NCBI GenBank assembly: GCA_032718475.1
Contig: JAUCBJ010007937.1
Location: 1-64,000, forward strand
Length of the DNA stretch: 64,000 nucleotides
Reading direction: 5' to 3'
Source of the DNA: Nemertoderma westbladi
Lineage: Eukaryota > Xenacoelomorpha > Nemertodermatida > Nemertodermatidae
Shown: positions 49,946-59,379 of the stretch, one piece after another
How the letters are laid out: each line of letters begins with the position of its first letter
How positions within the stretch are numbered: the first letter of the stretch is position 1
Made by a program: the position numbers and the translations under genes
The notes under the pieces: model-generated
What the model was told of the DNA's origin: nothing
Databases searched by the model: none
The model's input: only the letters and a program-made list of their open reading frames with translations

Positions 49946-51466
49946 CCCCCCCCCCCCCCCGCCCGTACGGTCACACCAGTTTTGAGTCTGTCGTGCGGTC
50001 CCTGTAAGTGGGGTATTAATAAATGTATCCACGGCCCCCGGCTCCTCAAAAATACTCGAGCCAGCCTCGCTCTCAGACTCCCCCATTTGCGCCAGTTCCA
50101 CCTCACGCGCGTGTATAGCTTCATACTCTACGAGTTTGTCTCGCTGTTTCTCCAATTCTCTTCGCTCACGCTCCGCTTTTGCTATTTTATCCATAGCCTC
50201 CCTCTCGGTCTGCTTGGCCAATTCCATCTCTCTCCTAATCCCCTCCCTTCGCCTCGCCTCACGCGCTCTACGTTCACTCTCCTCCCTCACTTCACGCTCT
50301 CTGCGTTCACTTTTCTCCTTCGCTTCACGCTTCTCGCGTTCGCTTTTCTCTCTCGCCACACGCTCTTCTTGTTCCTTCAACTCTATTTCATCATACTCCC
50401 TGAGGCTCCTCACGGCCCTTTCGGCCCTCTCTCTTACCTCTCCAATCGACGCCATTTCCCTCTCCAGCAGCACTCTCCCTTCCTCTAGCCGTCTACCTAC
50501 TTCTCTATTACCTTGCACTGCTAGATTGAGACAGTACCTAGCGTCTATCTCTCTCACCCGTCTTTCTTTTGCGGAGGATGTAGCAGACTTATCGTTTGTG
50601 GAGGATTCCCTCCGCCTTCCCGATCTACTAGCTTTCCCCCTCCTCCCGGAACTCCCTCCGACCGACGAGACCGAATCCGCGGGGTCAGCCTCGGATTCGC
50701 CCTCCTCAGGTCTGTTCCAACCCACTAATTTTACTCCCCGGGCATCGACCAAGTATGGCCCTATGTACACTGACGCTACGCTAGGTTCCATACTCCCACA
50801 TTCCCATAGTTCAAATAGTTCGCTGGCAACCCCTTTTGCTCTCTCCTCGGCTAGTTCTCTCTGCCCAAAACGCATTAGGTAATTAAAGTGTCTATCCGAA
50901 TCACCTAGTCGTTTCCTCAGTCTCACCTCGTCTATCGTTTTCCCTTTTCTGGCCTCCTCTAGTAGTCTCCGGGTCGCGTTGTAGGCCCGTCGAAGTTGCT
51001 CAGAAACCCCGACGTCCTCGTCGCCGACCTCTCGTCCGTCTCTCCGGGTTCGACGTCGTACCGGCGGCCCCACCGTCGCCGTTTCGGCGGGCCGCTCGTC
51101 GCCCTCGGCCTGTGGCTGGCCGGCGGCATCGGTACCGATATCTCGTTCGCCTCTCTGCGTCCGGGGCCGCACCGTCGGCCCCACCTTCGCCGTTTCGGCG
51201 GGCCGCTCGTCGCCCTCGGCCTGTGGCTGGCCGGCGACACCGGTGCGTCGACCCCCGTCCCGTGTCGACTCGTCTCCGTCTCCCTCCGTCCCGCTCTCTC
51301 TTTCTCTCGGTTCGAGCTCGGGTTCCAGGCCCCCCTCGTCCTGAACTGCCGGATGACCCGTTACCGATGGGTCCGGCGTTGTGGGCCTGTATCGCCTGGT
51401 TGCGGCCTCGCGGATCGTTAGGTCTTCGTCTGGGGTCCGCGTCGGTGTCTCGCCCGATTGACTCAT
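49940..51466 (-). CDS. gag: BEL3 gag, first segment (N-terminal, coiled coil, 508 aa)
   Basis: Starts 60 nt inside the 5' LTR. The N-terminal third holds two copies of a 40-aa repeat around AGQPQAEGDERPAETA. The middle has a Ser-rich patch, and about residues 340-475 form a long Arg/Glu/Lys-rich coiled coil (many EREKREAKEKSER-type heptads). It ends in a poly-Gly stretch coded by a G-run, where the frame is lost. Its position and coiled coil parallel the N-terminal part of BEL2 gag-pol. From here to the pol end is 8.56 kb, close to the 8.87-kb BEL2 frame, so the BEL3 polyprotein was probably one ORF before the breaks. Confidence 0.7.
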   Translation of the reverse strand: MSQSGETPTRTPDEDLTIREAATRRYRPTTPDPSVTGHPAVQDEGGLEPELEPRERESGTEGDGDESTRDGGRRTGVAGQPQAEGDERPAETAKVGPTVRPRTQRGERDIGTDAAGQPQAEGDERPAETATVGPPVRRRTRRDGREVGDEDVGVSEQLRRAYNATRRLLEEARKGKTIDEVRLRKRLGDSDRHFNYLMRFGQRELAEERAKGVASELFELWECGSMEPSVASVYIGPYLVDARGVKLVGWNRPEEGESEADPADSVSSVGGSSGRRGKASRSGRRRESSTNDKSATSSAKERRVREIDARYCLNLAVQGNREVGRRLEEGRVLLEREMASIGEVRERAERAVRSLREYDEIELKEQEERVAREKSEREKREAKEKSERREREVREESERRAREARRREGIRREMELAKQTEREAMDKIAKAERERRELEKQRDKLVEYEAIHAREVELAQMGESESEAGSSIFEEPGAVDTFINTPLTGTARQTQNWCDRTGGGGGGG

Positions 51467-51526
51467 CTCGCTGGTGATTGGTGGCTGATGGTTTGGCTAG
51501 CTAGGGCAGCGGTTGGTTTTAGTTAC

Positions 51527-52056
51527 TGTGACGGGATCCAGGAGGGATCCCGATTTATCCGGTATTTAGTTCACGCGTCCCCGCCGTGTATAAAGAGTGA
51601 ATGAAAGTGAAATGAGTTCTGAAGTTCGGTGTATAATAATAGAGGTATAAGATATAGATATATTGTATAGTATATGGAAGGCGGGATACGGTAACTAAAA
51701 GTCCCGTGCTCCCCTATCTAAACTAATTAACCTATGCTAGCACTACTGCACTGAGATAACTGAATTACTGATATTGGGTTATTGGTTATATTGCACGGTT
51801 GGCCTGATTACTACCTAATCGATGCCTTGCCCCCCTCTGATTGGTTGATACCCTTGTTGGCGCCCTTTGGAGTGTTCCCGTTCACTCCACCTATTCTCTC
51901 TGGGTTAGGGGTTTGGCCCCTGACCCTCTATTGTGTGCTTCCTTCCCATTCTTATTGGGATGGCACGAGTTGGTTAATTATCCAATCTCGTGGCTCCCAA
52001 TATTGCTTATCGGCTTATAACTTTATGGGGTGTTAGCGGGATTGAATAAGCTAACA
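51527..52056 (-). repeat. BEL3 5' LTR (530 bp)
   Basis: Identical to 38681-39210 except for three single-base differences noticed. Flanked on the right by the TTAAT duplication. Confidence 0.93.
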
Positions 52057-52151
52057 TTAATACTATATGTTGACGGAGTATAATATATCTTACATATCTT
52101 TGGAACTTAGGCAATATAAACTAGTAGACGCCTTATGGTTCCTTATGGACT
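52057..52151. other. Short unique stretch between BEL3 and LINE copy 1
   Basis: TTAAT target duplication (52057-52061), then about 90 bp without recognisable features. Confidence 0.6.
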
Positions 52152-54756
52152 GATGATGATGATCGGCTTGCACTAGGGTGCAGTGCCGGCGGCCCCAGAA
52201 ACATAGCGCCCCCAGATCTTGCGGTCAGCCATACAATTTCCTAATTCATTCCTGTTCTCAAGTCCTGTGTCCTTGAGCAGGCGTTTGAGGAAAGTCATTG
52301 GCTGTCCACCACGTCTATTCTCGCCAGCAGGCTGCCACAGCACAAGGTTGTGTACAGGTTGATCCTGCCGGCGGAAACAGTGCCCAGCAAGCATTAGACG
52401 GCGTTTCTGCAGGGTGATGCTAGGTCTTGGCAATGAGATGTTACCATATTTATATAACACCTCATTGCTTATGTGTGCATCATATGCTATGTTGTGCACC
52501 CGGCGAAGCATCCTGGTGTATGTGCCATCCAAGGACCTGGTGTCTTCAGCAGTTAGAGCCCAGCATGGGCTGCCATAGAGCAGCACAGGCTCCACTGCTG
52601 CACGGAAAAGGCGTACCTTTAAAGAGCATGAGATGTCAGAGCTCTTCCAGATCCTGGATAGCTTGTGGATGGCGGACCAGGCTTTCCCTTTGCGAATTCG
52701 GAGATCTTCAGCAGACCTCCGAACCCATGATCCAAGGTAGCAGAAGTCGTTCACATGACTTACCAGTCCATCCAGCGATTGAATGTTATCCCGATCAATT
52801 TTCTGCTGATCTGAATCCATGTTTACTGTCAGAATTTTGGTCTTTGTGCTATTCACAAAGAGGCCAACACTAGATGCAGCCTCCTCTAAGCTAGATAGCA
52901 GCTTCTGTGCTCCTTCTAATGTCTCTGACAGTAAACCAAGGTCATCTGCAAAGTCAAGGTCGGTTAGATGTTCTGCTGGGGAACCACGTCTACGGCTACC
53001 TGATGGTGGAGATATTTCCACCCCATCAGCTTCATGAAGATCGAGTGATGTCCGCAGCACATAGTCCACCACAATAATGAAGAGGAACGGGGCTAATGTG
53101 TCTCCTTGAAGGACACCCCAGAGAACCTCAAATGGGTCTGTGTCTCCATCAGTAGTGGATACAAAGGTCGTGGAACCGTCATATACTGATCTGATTGCAT
53201 TAATGATCTCATTGGGGATCCCATATGCCTGAAGAATTTGGAACATGCGTGGGCGTGACACGGAATCGAAGGCCTTGAAGAAATCCACAAATATGACAGC
53301 CAAATGTCTGTCTTTCTTTGTAGAAACCTCTTCAATAATCCTTCTAAGTGCCAGAATGGGTTCAAAGGTACCTCTACCTTTTCGAAACCCATTTTGATTC
53401 CCACGCAAGAGTCTTTCTACAGGATCCCTAATGCGATTCAGCATTATTCTGTTGAATAATTTAGCTGCAATTGAGATTAGACTAATTCCACGATATGAAC
53501 CAAAATAGGAGAGGTTGCCCTTCTTTGGAACGGGTGTTAGCCGATTAGTCTTCAGTTCTTGTGGTGCAATCTTAGTGCGGTACATTTCTGCTAGGATAGG
53601 GTGGGCTAGTTGAAGGCATTCTCTGATCTTAAAGACCTCGGGAGGCACATCATCAACACCAGATGCCCTATTGGTTTTAATGTCATTCGAAGCAGTTAAG
53701 ACCTCTTCGAATGTTATGTCACCAATTGGGATGTCTGAGAGTATTGTGTGTGACACAGGCTTTACAGTGAAATCGTCAGTCAGTTCTCGATCATTATTTA
53801 GCAATTTCTCGAAATGAGACTTCCAGCCTGCCAAGCGGTCGGCTGGAGAATCAGCCTTCACCTTGGCAGTTGGTCGGCTTTTTCTTCCAGAGAGCAGGTT
53901 GATTGCTTGCCAGGCTTCAGCAGATTTCCTGCTTTCGTCAGCAGCATTGATAGTATCAACCTGCTCGCTGATAAGCTTTGCTTTATTAATCGAGTATTGC
54001 TTGTTTAGAGATTTCACTGAAGCTTTCACTGCATTTTTTGCAGAAGTTGTACGTCGGCTACGATACTCTCTTTGGGCTTTGTTCAATGCCTCTCGCAGGT
54101 CTAGAATGCGCTGGTCTGCCCAGGGGATCTTCTTCAACTTCCGTGGCTTTAGAGGAACAGTTTTCTTTGCAGCTGACTTTACTGCTGCAGCAAACTGGGT
54201 ATATTTCTCACAGTGGTTCATTTCTTCATTTATGAGACTGGAATATCTATTTGTAACCTCAATTGTAAAGTTATCCTTTATAATGGGGTTTTTATCCAAG
54301 GTAGACCAGTCATGATGTGGGGTGGACTTTTTAAGACCCTTGTTTGCACGAAGGCTTAATTTGGTCTTTCCCATAACCAATCGATGGTCAGTCTGAAATG
54401 TCCGCACTGTGAGAGAAGAGCAGTCAATTATTGATCCTCTGTATTTCTTACGGAAGATGAGGTGGTCTATCTGGGACTTATGACCACTGGGTCCCACATG
54501 GGTGTACAGCTTTCCAGGTCGTTTTTGGAAATTTGTATTGGCCGAAAACAGCTCATTTGCCAGAATTTCTCATTTCCCAGAATATAATTTCTTACATTTA
54601 ATTATTGAAATATATTGGAGGGGAATCTCGACGAATTAACAATACCAATTATCAACATCACGTGACATACTATAGCACTTATTTCTTCTTAAAGATTGGC
54701 GAAACCTACAAAAAAGATTTCAATGAACAACGGACTTACCCTACCTACCCATTAGT
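52152..54756 (-). mobile_element. RTE-like LINE copy 1 with a copied 5' flank
   Basis: Matches 56951-59554 almost base for base, with a one-base length difference near 52222 and scattered substitutions. The 3' end on the minus strand is an (ATC)n-type tail, typical of RTE elements. The match extends about 175 bp beyond the LINE 5' end (54582-54756) into sequence that, at copy 2, is ordinary flank including its right-hand target duplication. Copy 1 has no target duplication that I can see. So copy 1 derives from copy 2 or its locus, either by 5' transduction or by segmental duplication. It interrupts the Cys-rich RT element at 54757. Confidence 0.85.
52173..54497 (-). CDS. RTE-like LINE protein, copy 1 (774 aa, 5' truncated)
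   Basis: The frame starts inside the C-terminal end of an apurinic-type endonuclease (SQIDHLIF, TDHRLVM), continues through a basic linker, and holds a full non-LTR reverse transcriptase: NRASGVDDVPPE, NGFRKGRGT, AVIFVDFFKAFDSV, GVLQGDTLAPFLF and the catalytic DLDFADDLGLL. Thumb and C-terminal motifs follow (LGSWVRRS). The open frame in fact extends upstream of the ATG at 54497 (NELFSANTNFQKRPG is encoded to about 54570), so the ATG is not the native start; the N-terminal endonuclease is missing. The RT frame is open, but without a complete endonuclease the copy is unlikely to move by itself. Confidence 0.85.
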   Translation of the reverse strand: MGPSGHKSQIDHLIFRKKYRGSIIDCSSLTVRTFQTDHRLVMGKTKLSLRANKGLKKSTPHHDWSTLDKNPIIKDNFTIEVTNRYSSLINEEMNHCEKYTQFAAAVKSAAKKTVPLKPRKLKKIPWADQRILDLREALNKAQREYRSRRTTSAKNAVKASVKSLNKQYSINKAKLISEQVDTINAADESRKSAEAWQAINLLSGRKSRPTAKVKADSPADRLAGWKSHFEKLLNNDRELTDDFTVKPVSHTILSDIPIGDITFEEVLTASNDIKTNRASGVDDVPPEVFKIRECLQLAHPILAEMYRTKIAPQELKTNRLTPVPKKGNLSYFGSYRGISLISIAAKLFNRIMLNRIRDPVERLLRGNQNGFRKGRGTFEPILALRRIIEEVSTKKDRHLAVIFVDFFKAFDSVSRPRMFQILQAYGIPNEIINAIRSVYDGSTTFVSTTDGDTDPFEVLWGVLQGDTLAPFLFIIVVDYVLRTSLDLHEADGVEISPPSGSRRRGSPAEHLTDLDFADDLGLLSETLEGAQKLLSSLEEAASSVGLFVNSTKTKILTVNMDSDQQKIDRDNIQSLDGLVSHVNDFCYLGSWVRRSAEDLRIRKGKAWSAIHKLSRIWKSSDISCSLKVRLFRAAVEPVLLYGSPCWALTAEDTRSLDGTYTRMLRRVHNIAYDAHISNEVLYKYGNISLPRPSITLQKRRLMLAGHCFRRQDQPVHNLVLWQPAGENRRGGQPMTFLKRLLKDTGLENRNELGNCMADRKIWGRYVSGAAGTAP

Positions 54757-56744
54757 CTGGCCAACTCGGTCGACTGAGTCCTAAACTTCGTCAGCAGGTG
54801 TTTCCACCCCTGAACGTCGACGCCCGACGGCCCAGCAGCGTTCCCCTTCATCCGGAGTAGGCTAGACAGTATTACTTCTCCGTCTATCCCCTCGAAGATG
54901 ACGCCGTGATGTTCAGGGGCGCCAGGATACTCTGCTGGGTCGATGAGTATGGACTCATCCGCTGGTTGAGCTGGTGGATGTTTGTCACGTAAAACATCTC
55001 TCACCGTCTTCGTGACGCCGTCTTTGTCGAGAAACGACTCCCCCAACTTCATTGGCGCCCCACGATTAGCCGCACTCAGACACCGTGTGGCTGCTGAGAT
55101 GTTGCCGCTCAACATGTGGCGGACGAATGCCTTCTGTAGAGCGACGGTTTGGGAGGCGGTCTGTCGAGGTTTGGGGAGATGGTATTGTATCGCCCGGGCC
55201 TCGACCATCAGTTCCTGGAACTGACCTCCCTGCCAGCTCACCAGCCGTCGCTGTAAAACACGCCGATGTGTCGCCGTTGTTGAGTTGCGGCTGGGCTTCT
55301 GTTGGAGTAAAGCCGGCAGCAACATCAACAACGTACCGGCGATGTCTCTCAGTGGATTGTCAGACACAGTTAGGGATATAAGACGGGTCATCTCAGGCAC
55401 TACCTGGCGACCCACCGCCCCCTGAGGCATCAAAAACAAATTCGATCGCCAGTGAACGATTTCATCGTATGTCTGGTTTATGGTGGAATAAAACTCAGAC
55501 TTTGGGAATCGTTTCATCCCCCAAGTAACTTCGCCGGTCTGGGACGTTGCTGTCGATGACGTGGTGGTAGAGGGGCCCGAGGATGACGAGATGGGAGTGG
55601 GGCCAACGGAACCCGACGATGACATGGTGGAGGTGGGGCCAACGGAACCCGACAATGACGTGGTGGTAGTGGGGCCCGAGGATGACGAGGTGGGAGTGGG
55701 GCCAACGGAACCCGATGATGACGTGGTGGGAGTGGGGCCAACGGAACCCGACGATGACGTGGTGGAAGTGGGATAAAACTCAGACTTTGGGAATCGTTTC
55801 ATCCCCCAAGTAACTTCGCCGGTCTGGGACGTTGCTGTCGATGACGTGGTGGTAGAGGGGCCCGAGGATGACGAGATGGGAGTGGGGCCAACGGAACCCG
55901 ACGATGACGTGGTGGAGGTGGGGCCAACGGAACCCGACAATGACGTGGTGGTAGTGGGGCCCGAGGATGACGAGGTGGGAGTGGGGCCAACGGAACCCGA
56001 TGATGACGTGGTGGGAGTGGGGCCAACGGAACCCGACGATGACGTGGTGGAAGTGGGGCCAACGGAACCCGACGATGACGTGGTGGGAGTGGGGCCAGCG
56101 GAACCCGACGATGTTGTTGTGGGGCCAATGGAACCCGACGATGACGTGGTGGAAGCAGGGCCAGCGGAACCCGACGATGTGGTTGTGGGGCCAACGGATC
56201 CCGACGATGTTGTTGTTGGGCCAGCGGAACCTGACGATGTTGTTGTGGGGCCAGCGGATCCCGACGATGTTGTTGTTGGGCCAGCGGAACCCGACGATGT
56301 TGTTGTGAGGCCAGCGGTACCCGACGATGTTGTTGTGGAGCCAACGGAACCCGACGATGACGATCCTATAGTTTGTAACGAGAGGGGGAGACAATCCCGT
56401 GGGGTTGAGGGGACCAGAGTCACGTCCAAGTCTACCAGTGTTGTGTCGTCATCACTGGTAGTGTCGCTGGCTAATGCCGATAATCGCCCCCCATCCTGGG
56501 AATAGAAGACGGGGGCCGAAACGTCGGGATTGTCATGCACTGGTAGCGGCTGCGACTGATGAAGCGCTCTGGTATCAGACAATACCGGTGCAACCGGTAT
56601 TTGTGTACCAGCTTGTCCCCTATTTCTACAATTATTTTTCCCCCCAGGGGCACAGTTTGTACATAACCTCCCCTGCCGTGCACAAACACACTTGGCGCAT
56701 CGCCCCGTTGTCGCATTACAGCTGCAACAAGCCGATCCCGACAT
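54741..56744 (-). CDS. Cys-rich N-terminus, Ser/Thr/Pro repeats and start of a reverse transcriptase (667 aa, 3' truncated)
   Basis: Part of a retroelement of uncertain class. Residues about 5-45 are a Cys cluster (CSCNATTGRCAKCVCARQG and CTNCAPGGKNNC) resembling a CXC/TSO1-like zinc domain. Residues about 130-400 are repeats of SSGSVGPT/TTSSSG, including a duplicated block with TGEVTWGMKRFPKSEFY. After about 430 the protein is globular. Near 600-655 it has GNAAGPSGVDVQGWKHL, the A-x-G-P-S-G-x-D motif that opens many reverse transcriptases. The last residues and the stop come from inserted LINE-copy-1 flank at 54756, so most of the RT is missing. The class is unresolved: not a BEL/Pao RT and not the RTE LINE next to it. 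Confidence 0.6.
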   Translation of the reverse strand: MSGSACCSCNATTGRCAKCVCARQGRLCTNCAPGGKNNCRNRGQAGTQIPVAPVLSDTRALHQSQPLPVHDNPDVSAPVFYSQDGGRLSALASDTTSDDDTTLVDLDVTLVPSTPRDCLPLSLQTIGSSSSGSVGSTTTSSGTAGLTTTSSGSAGPTTTSSGSAGPTTTSSGSAGPTTTSSGSVGPTTTSSGSAGPASTTSSSGSIGPTTTSSGSAGPTPTTSSSGSVGPTSTTSSSGSVGPTPTTSSSGSVGPTPTSSSSGPTTTTSLSGSVGPTSTTSSSGSVGPTPISSSSGPSTTTSSTATSQTGEVTWGMKRFPKSEFYPTSTTSSSGSVGPTPTTSSSGSVGPTPTSSSSGPTTTTSLSGSVGPTSTMSSSGSVGPTPISSSSGPSTTTSSTATSQTGEVTWGMKRFPKSEFYSTINQTYDEIVHWRSNLFLMPQGAVGRQVVPEMTRLISLTVSDNPLRDIAGTLLMLLPALLQQKPSRNSTTATHRRVLQRRLVSWQGGQFQELMVEARAIQYHLPKPRQTASQTVALQKAFVRHMLSGNISAATRCLSAANRGAPMKLGESFLDKDGVTKTVRDVLRDKHPPAQPADESILIDPAEYPGAPEHHGVIFEGIDGEVILSSLLRMKGNAAGPSGVDVQGWKHLLTKFRTQSTELARLMGR
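55500..56360 (-). repeat. Minisatellite and ~285-bp internal duplication in the Cys-rich element
   Basis: Units built around GGGCCAACGGAACCCGACGA and GACGTGGTGG repeat about 25 times. The block from about 55490 to 55770 is repeated nearly exactly at about 55775 to 56060. Open frames on the other strand are artefacts of the repeat. Confidence 0.85.
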
Positions 56745-56932
56745 GTCCTCTATCCTCTATATTACATAATTATAATATGTTAATCTCAGGTATAAGCTCA
56801 ACCATCAAGTATCAGCAGATTTGGGCTGGGCTGGGCTAGGCCTACCTACCGGTACACTGCAGTACGGTACTATAATGGAATATACTATAAGTCTAAGTAA
56901 TGAAATTTCTTGTTAAACAATATGTATTTTAT
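56745..56932. other. Short noncoding stretch
   Basis: Between the Cys-rich element and LINE copy 2; no gene. It includes a GGGCTGGGCTAGGCC simple stretch. Confidence 0.4.
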
Positions 56933-59295
56933 ATATAATTTCTTACATTTGATGATGATGATCGGCTTGCACTAGGGTGCAGTGCCGGCGGCCCCAGAAA
57001 CATAGCGCCCCCAGATCTTGCGTCAGCCATACAATTTCCTAATTCATTCCTGTTCTCAAGTCCTGTGTCCTTGAGCAGGCGTTTGAGGAAAGTCATTGGC
57101 TGTCCACCACGTCTATTCTCGCCAGCAGGCTGCCACAGCACAAGGTTGTGTACAGGTTGATCCTGCCGGTGGAAACAGTGCCCAGCAAGCATTAGACGGC
57201 GTTTCTGCAGGGTGATGCTAGGTCTTGGCAATGAGATGTTACCATATTTATATAACACCTCATTGCTTATGTGTGCATCATATGCTATGTTGTGCACCCG
57301 GCGAAGCATCCTGGTGTATGTGCCATCCAAGGACCTGGTGTCTTCAGCAGTTAGAGCCCAGCATGTGCTGCCATAGAGCAGCACAGGCTCCACTGCTGCA
57401 CGGAAAAGGCGTACCTTTAAAGAGCATGAGATGTCAGAGCTCTTCCAGATCCTGGATAGCTTGTGGATGGCGGACCAGGCTTTCCCTCTGCGAATTCGGA
57501 GATCTTCAGCAGACCTCCGAACCCATGATCCAAGGTAGCAGAAGTCGTTCACATGACTTACCAGTCCATCCAGCGATTGAATGTTATCCCGATCAATTTT
57601 CTGCTGATCTGAATCCATGTTTACTGTCAGAATTTTGGTCTTTGTGCTATTCACAAAGAGGCCAACACTAGATGCAGCCTCCTCTAAGCTAGATAGCAGC
57701 TTCTGTGCTCCTTCTAATGTCTCTGACAGTAAACCAAGGTCATCTGCAAAGTCAAGGTCGGTTAGATGTTCTGCTGGGGAACCACGTCTACGGCTACCTG
57801 ATGGTGGAGATATTTCCACCCCATCAGCTTCATGAAGATCGAGTGATGTCCGCAGCACATAGTCCACCACAATAATGAAGAGGAACGGGGCTAATGTGTC
57901 TCCTTGAAGGACACCCCAGAGAACCTCAAATGGGCCTGTGTCTCCATCAGTAGTGGATACAAAGGTCGTGGAACCGTCATATACTGATCTGATTGCATTA
58001 ATGATCTCATTGGGGATCCCATATGCCTGAAGAATTTGGAACATGCGTGGGCGTGACACGGAATCGAAGGCCTTGAAGAAATCCACAAATATGACAGCCA
58101 AATGTCTGTCTTTCTTTGTAGAAACCTCTTCAATAATCCTTCTAAGTGCCAGAATGGGTTCAAAGGTACCTCTACCTTTTCGAAACCCATTTTGATTCCC
58201 ACGCAAGAGTCTTTCTACAGGATCCCTAATGCGATTCAGCATTATTCTGTTGAATAATTTAGCTGCAATTGAGATTAGACTAATTCCACGACATGAACCA
58301 AAATAGGAGACGTTGCCCTTCTTTGGAACGGGTGTAAGCCGATTAGTCTTCAGTTCTTGTGGTGCAATCTTAGTGCGGTACATTTCTGCTAGGATAGGGT
58401 GGGCTAGTTGAAGGCATTCTCTGATCTTAAAGACCTCGGGAGGCACATCATCAACACCAGATGCCCTATTGGTTTTAATGTCATTCGAAGCAGTTAAGAC
58501 CTCTTCGAATGTTATGTCACCAATTTGGATGTCTGAGAGTATTGTGTGTGACACAGGCTTTACAGTGAAATCGTCAGTCAGTTCTCGATCATTATTTAGC
58601 AATTTCTCGAAATGAGACTTCCAGCCTGCCAAGCGGTCGGCTGGAGAATCAGCCTTCACCTTGGCAGTTGGTCGGCTTTTTCTTCCAGAGAGCAGGTTGA
58701 TTGCTTGCCAGGCTTCAGCAGATTTCCTGCTTTCGTCAGCAGCATTGATAGTATCAACCTGCTCGCTGATAAGCTTTGCTTTATTAATCGAGTATTGCTT
58801 GTTTAGAGATTTCACTGAAGCTTTCACTGCATTTTTTGCAGAAGTTGTACGTCGGCTACGATACTCTCTTTGGGCTTTGTTCAATGCCTCTCGCAGGTCT
58901 AGAATGCGCTGGTCTGCCCAGGGGATCTTCTTCAACTTCCGTGGCTTTAGAGGAACAGTTTTCTTTGCAGCTGACTTTACTGCTGCAGCAAACTGGGTAT
59001 ATTTCTCACAGTGGTTCATTTCTTCATTTATGAGACTGGAATATCTATTTGTAACCTCAATTGTAAAGTTATCCTTTATAATGGGGTTTTTATCCAAGGT
59101 AGACCAGTCATGATGTGGGGTGGACTTTTTAAGACCCTTGTTTGCACGAAGGCTTAATTTGGTCTTTCCCATAACCAATCGATGGTCAGTCTGAAATGTC
59201 CGCACTGTGAGAGAAGAGCAGTCAATTATTGATCCTCTGTATTTCTTACGGAAGATGAGGTGGTCTATCTGGGACTTATGACCACTGGGTCCCAC
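56929..59295 (-). CDS. RTE-like LINE protein, copy 2 (788 aa, 5' truncated)
   Basis: Same protein as copy 1 (endonuclease tail SQIDHLIF/TDHRLVM, reverse transcriptase with DLDFADDLGLL), with scattered differences. One missing base near 57021 shifts the final residues, so the last about 15 residues differ from copy 1 and the frame runs through the 3' tail and target duplication to a stop at 56929. As in copy 1, the frame is open upstream of the ATG at 59295 to about 59370. Confidence 0.84.
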   Translation of the reverse strand: MGPSGHKSQIDHLIFRKKYRGSIIDCSSLTVRTFQTDHRLVMGKTKLSLRANKGLKKSTPHHDWSTLDKNPIIKDNFTIEVTNRYSSLINEEMNHCEKYTQFAAAVKSAAKKTVPLKPRKLKKIPWADQRILDLREALNKAQREYRSRRTTSAKNAVKASVKSLNKQYSINKAKLISEQVDTINAADESRKSAEAWQAINLLSGRKSRPTAKVKADSPADRLAGWKSHFEKLLNNDRELTDDFTVKPVSHTILSDIQIGDITFEEVLTASNDIKTNRASGVDDVPPEVFKIRECLQLAHPILAEMYRTKIAPQELKTNRLTPVPKKGNVSYFGSCRGISLISIAAKLFNRIMLNRIRDPVERLLRGNQNGFRKGRGTFEPILALRRIIEEVSTKKDRHLAVIFVDFFKAFDSVSRPRMFQILQAYGIPNEIINAIRSVYDGSTTFVSTTDGDTGPFEVLWGVLQGDTLAPFLFIIVVDYVLRTSLDLHEADGVEISPPSGSRRRGSPAEHLTDLDFADDLGLLSETLEGAQKLLSSLEEAASSVGLFVNSTKTKILTVNMDSDQQKIDRDNIQSLDGLVSHVNDFCYLGSWVRRSAEDLRIRRGKAWSAIHKLSRIWKSSDISCSLKVRLFRAAVEPVLLYGSTCWALTAEDTRSLDGTYTRMLRRVHNIAYDAHISNEVLYKYGNISLPRPSITLQKRRLMLAGHCFHRQDQPVHNLVLWQPAGENRRGGQPMTFLKRLLKDTGLENRNELGNCMADARSGGAMFLGPPALHPSASRSSSSNVRNYI
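56933..56950. repeat. Target-site duplication of LINE copy 2, left
   Basis: ATATAATTTCTTACATTT is repeated exactly at 59380-59397, an 18-bp duplication as produced by target-primed reverse transcription. Confidence 0.88.
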
Positions 59296-59379
59296 ATGGG
59301 TGTACAGCTTTCCAGGTCGTTTTTGGAAATTTGTATTGGCCGAAAACAGCTCATTTGCCAGAATTTCTCATTTCCCAGA
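56951..59379 (-). mobile_element. RTE-like LINE copy 2 (5' truncated, 2.4 kb)
   Basis: Bounded by an 18-bp target duplication, with an (ATC)n-type 3' tail at 56951 on the minus strand. It begins in the last part of the endonuclease. The near-identity with copy 1 shows a recent origin. Confidence 0.9.

Larger units (their letters stand above)
38681..52056 (-). mobile_element. BEL3: full-length BEL/Pao retrotransposon (13.4 kb)
   Basis: Two direct 530-bp LTRs (51527-52056 is the 5' and 38681-39210 the 3') with TG...CA termini bound a minus-strand coding region. A 5-bp duplication (TTAAT) flanks it. The LTRs differ at three positions I noticed (38689, 38763 and 38937 against their partners), so the insertion is fairly young. 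The coding order is gag in several frames, pol, then an extra ORF with an exonuclease-like domain. A G-rich polypurine tract (ATGGGGGGGAG on the minus strand) directly precedes the 3' LTR. Long C/G homopolymers break the gag frame. A truncated relative lies at 1479-2682. Confidence 0.93.

Noticed and set aside
52427-52873. Plus-strand 148-aa ORF, repeated at 57225-57671
   Set aside because: Antisense to the LINE reverse transcriptase in both copies; conserved only because the DNA is.
55561-56505. Plus-strand 219-aa repetitive ORF (VGPTEPDDDVV repeats)
   Set aside because: Antisense shadow of the Ser/Thr/Pro minisatellite in the minus-strand Cys-rich element.
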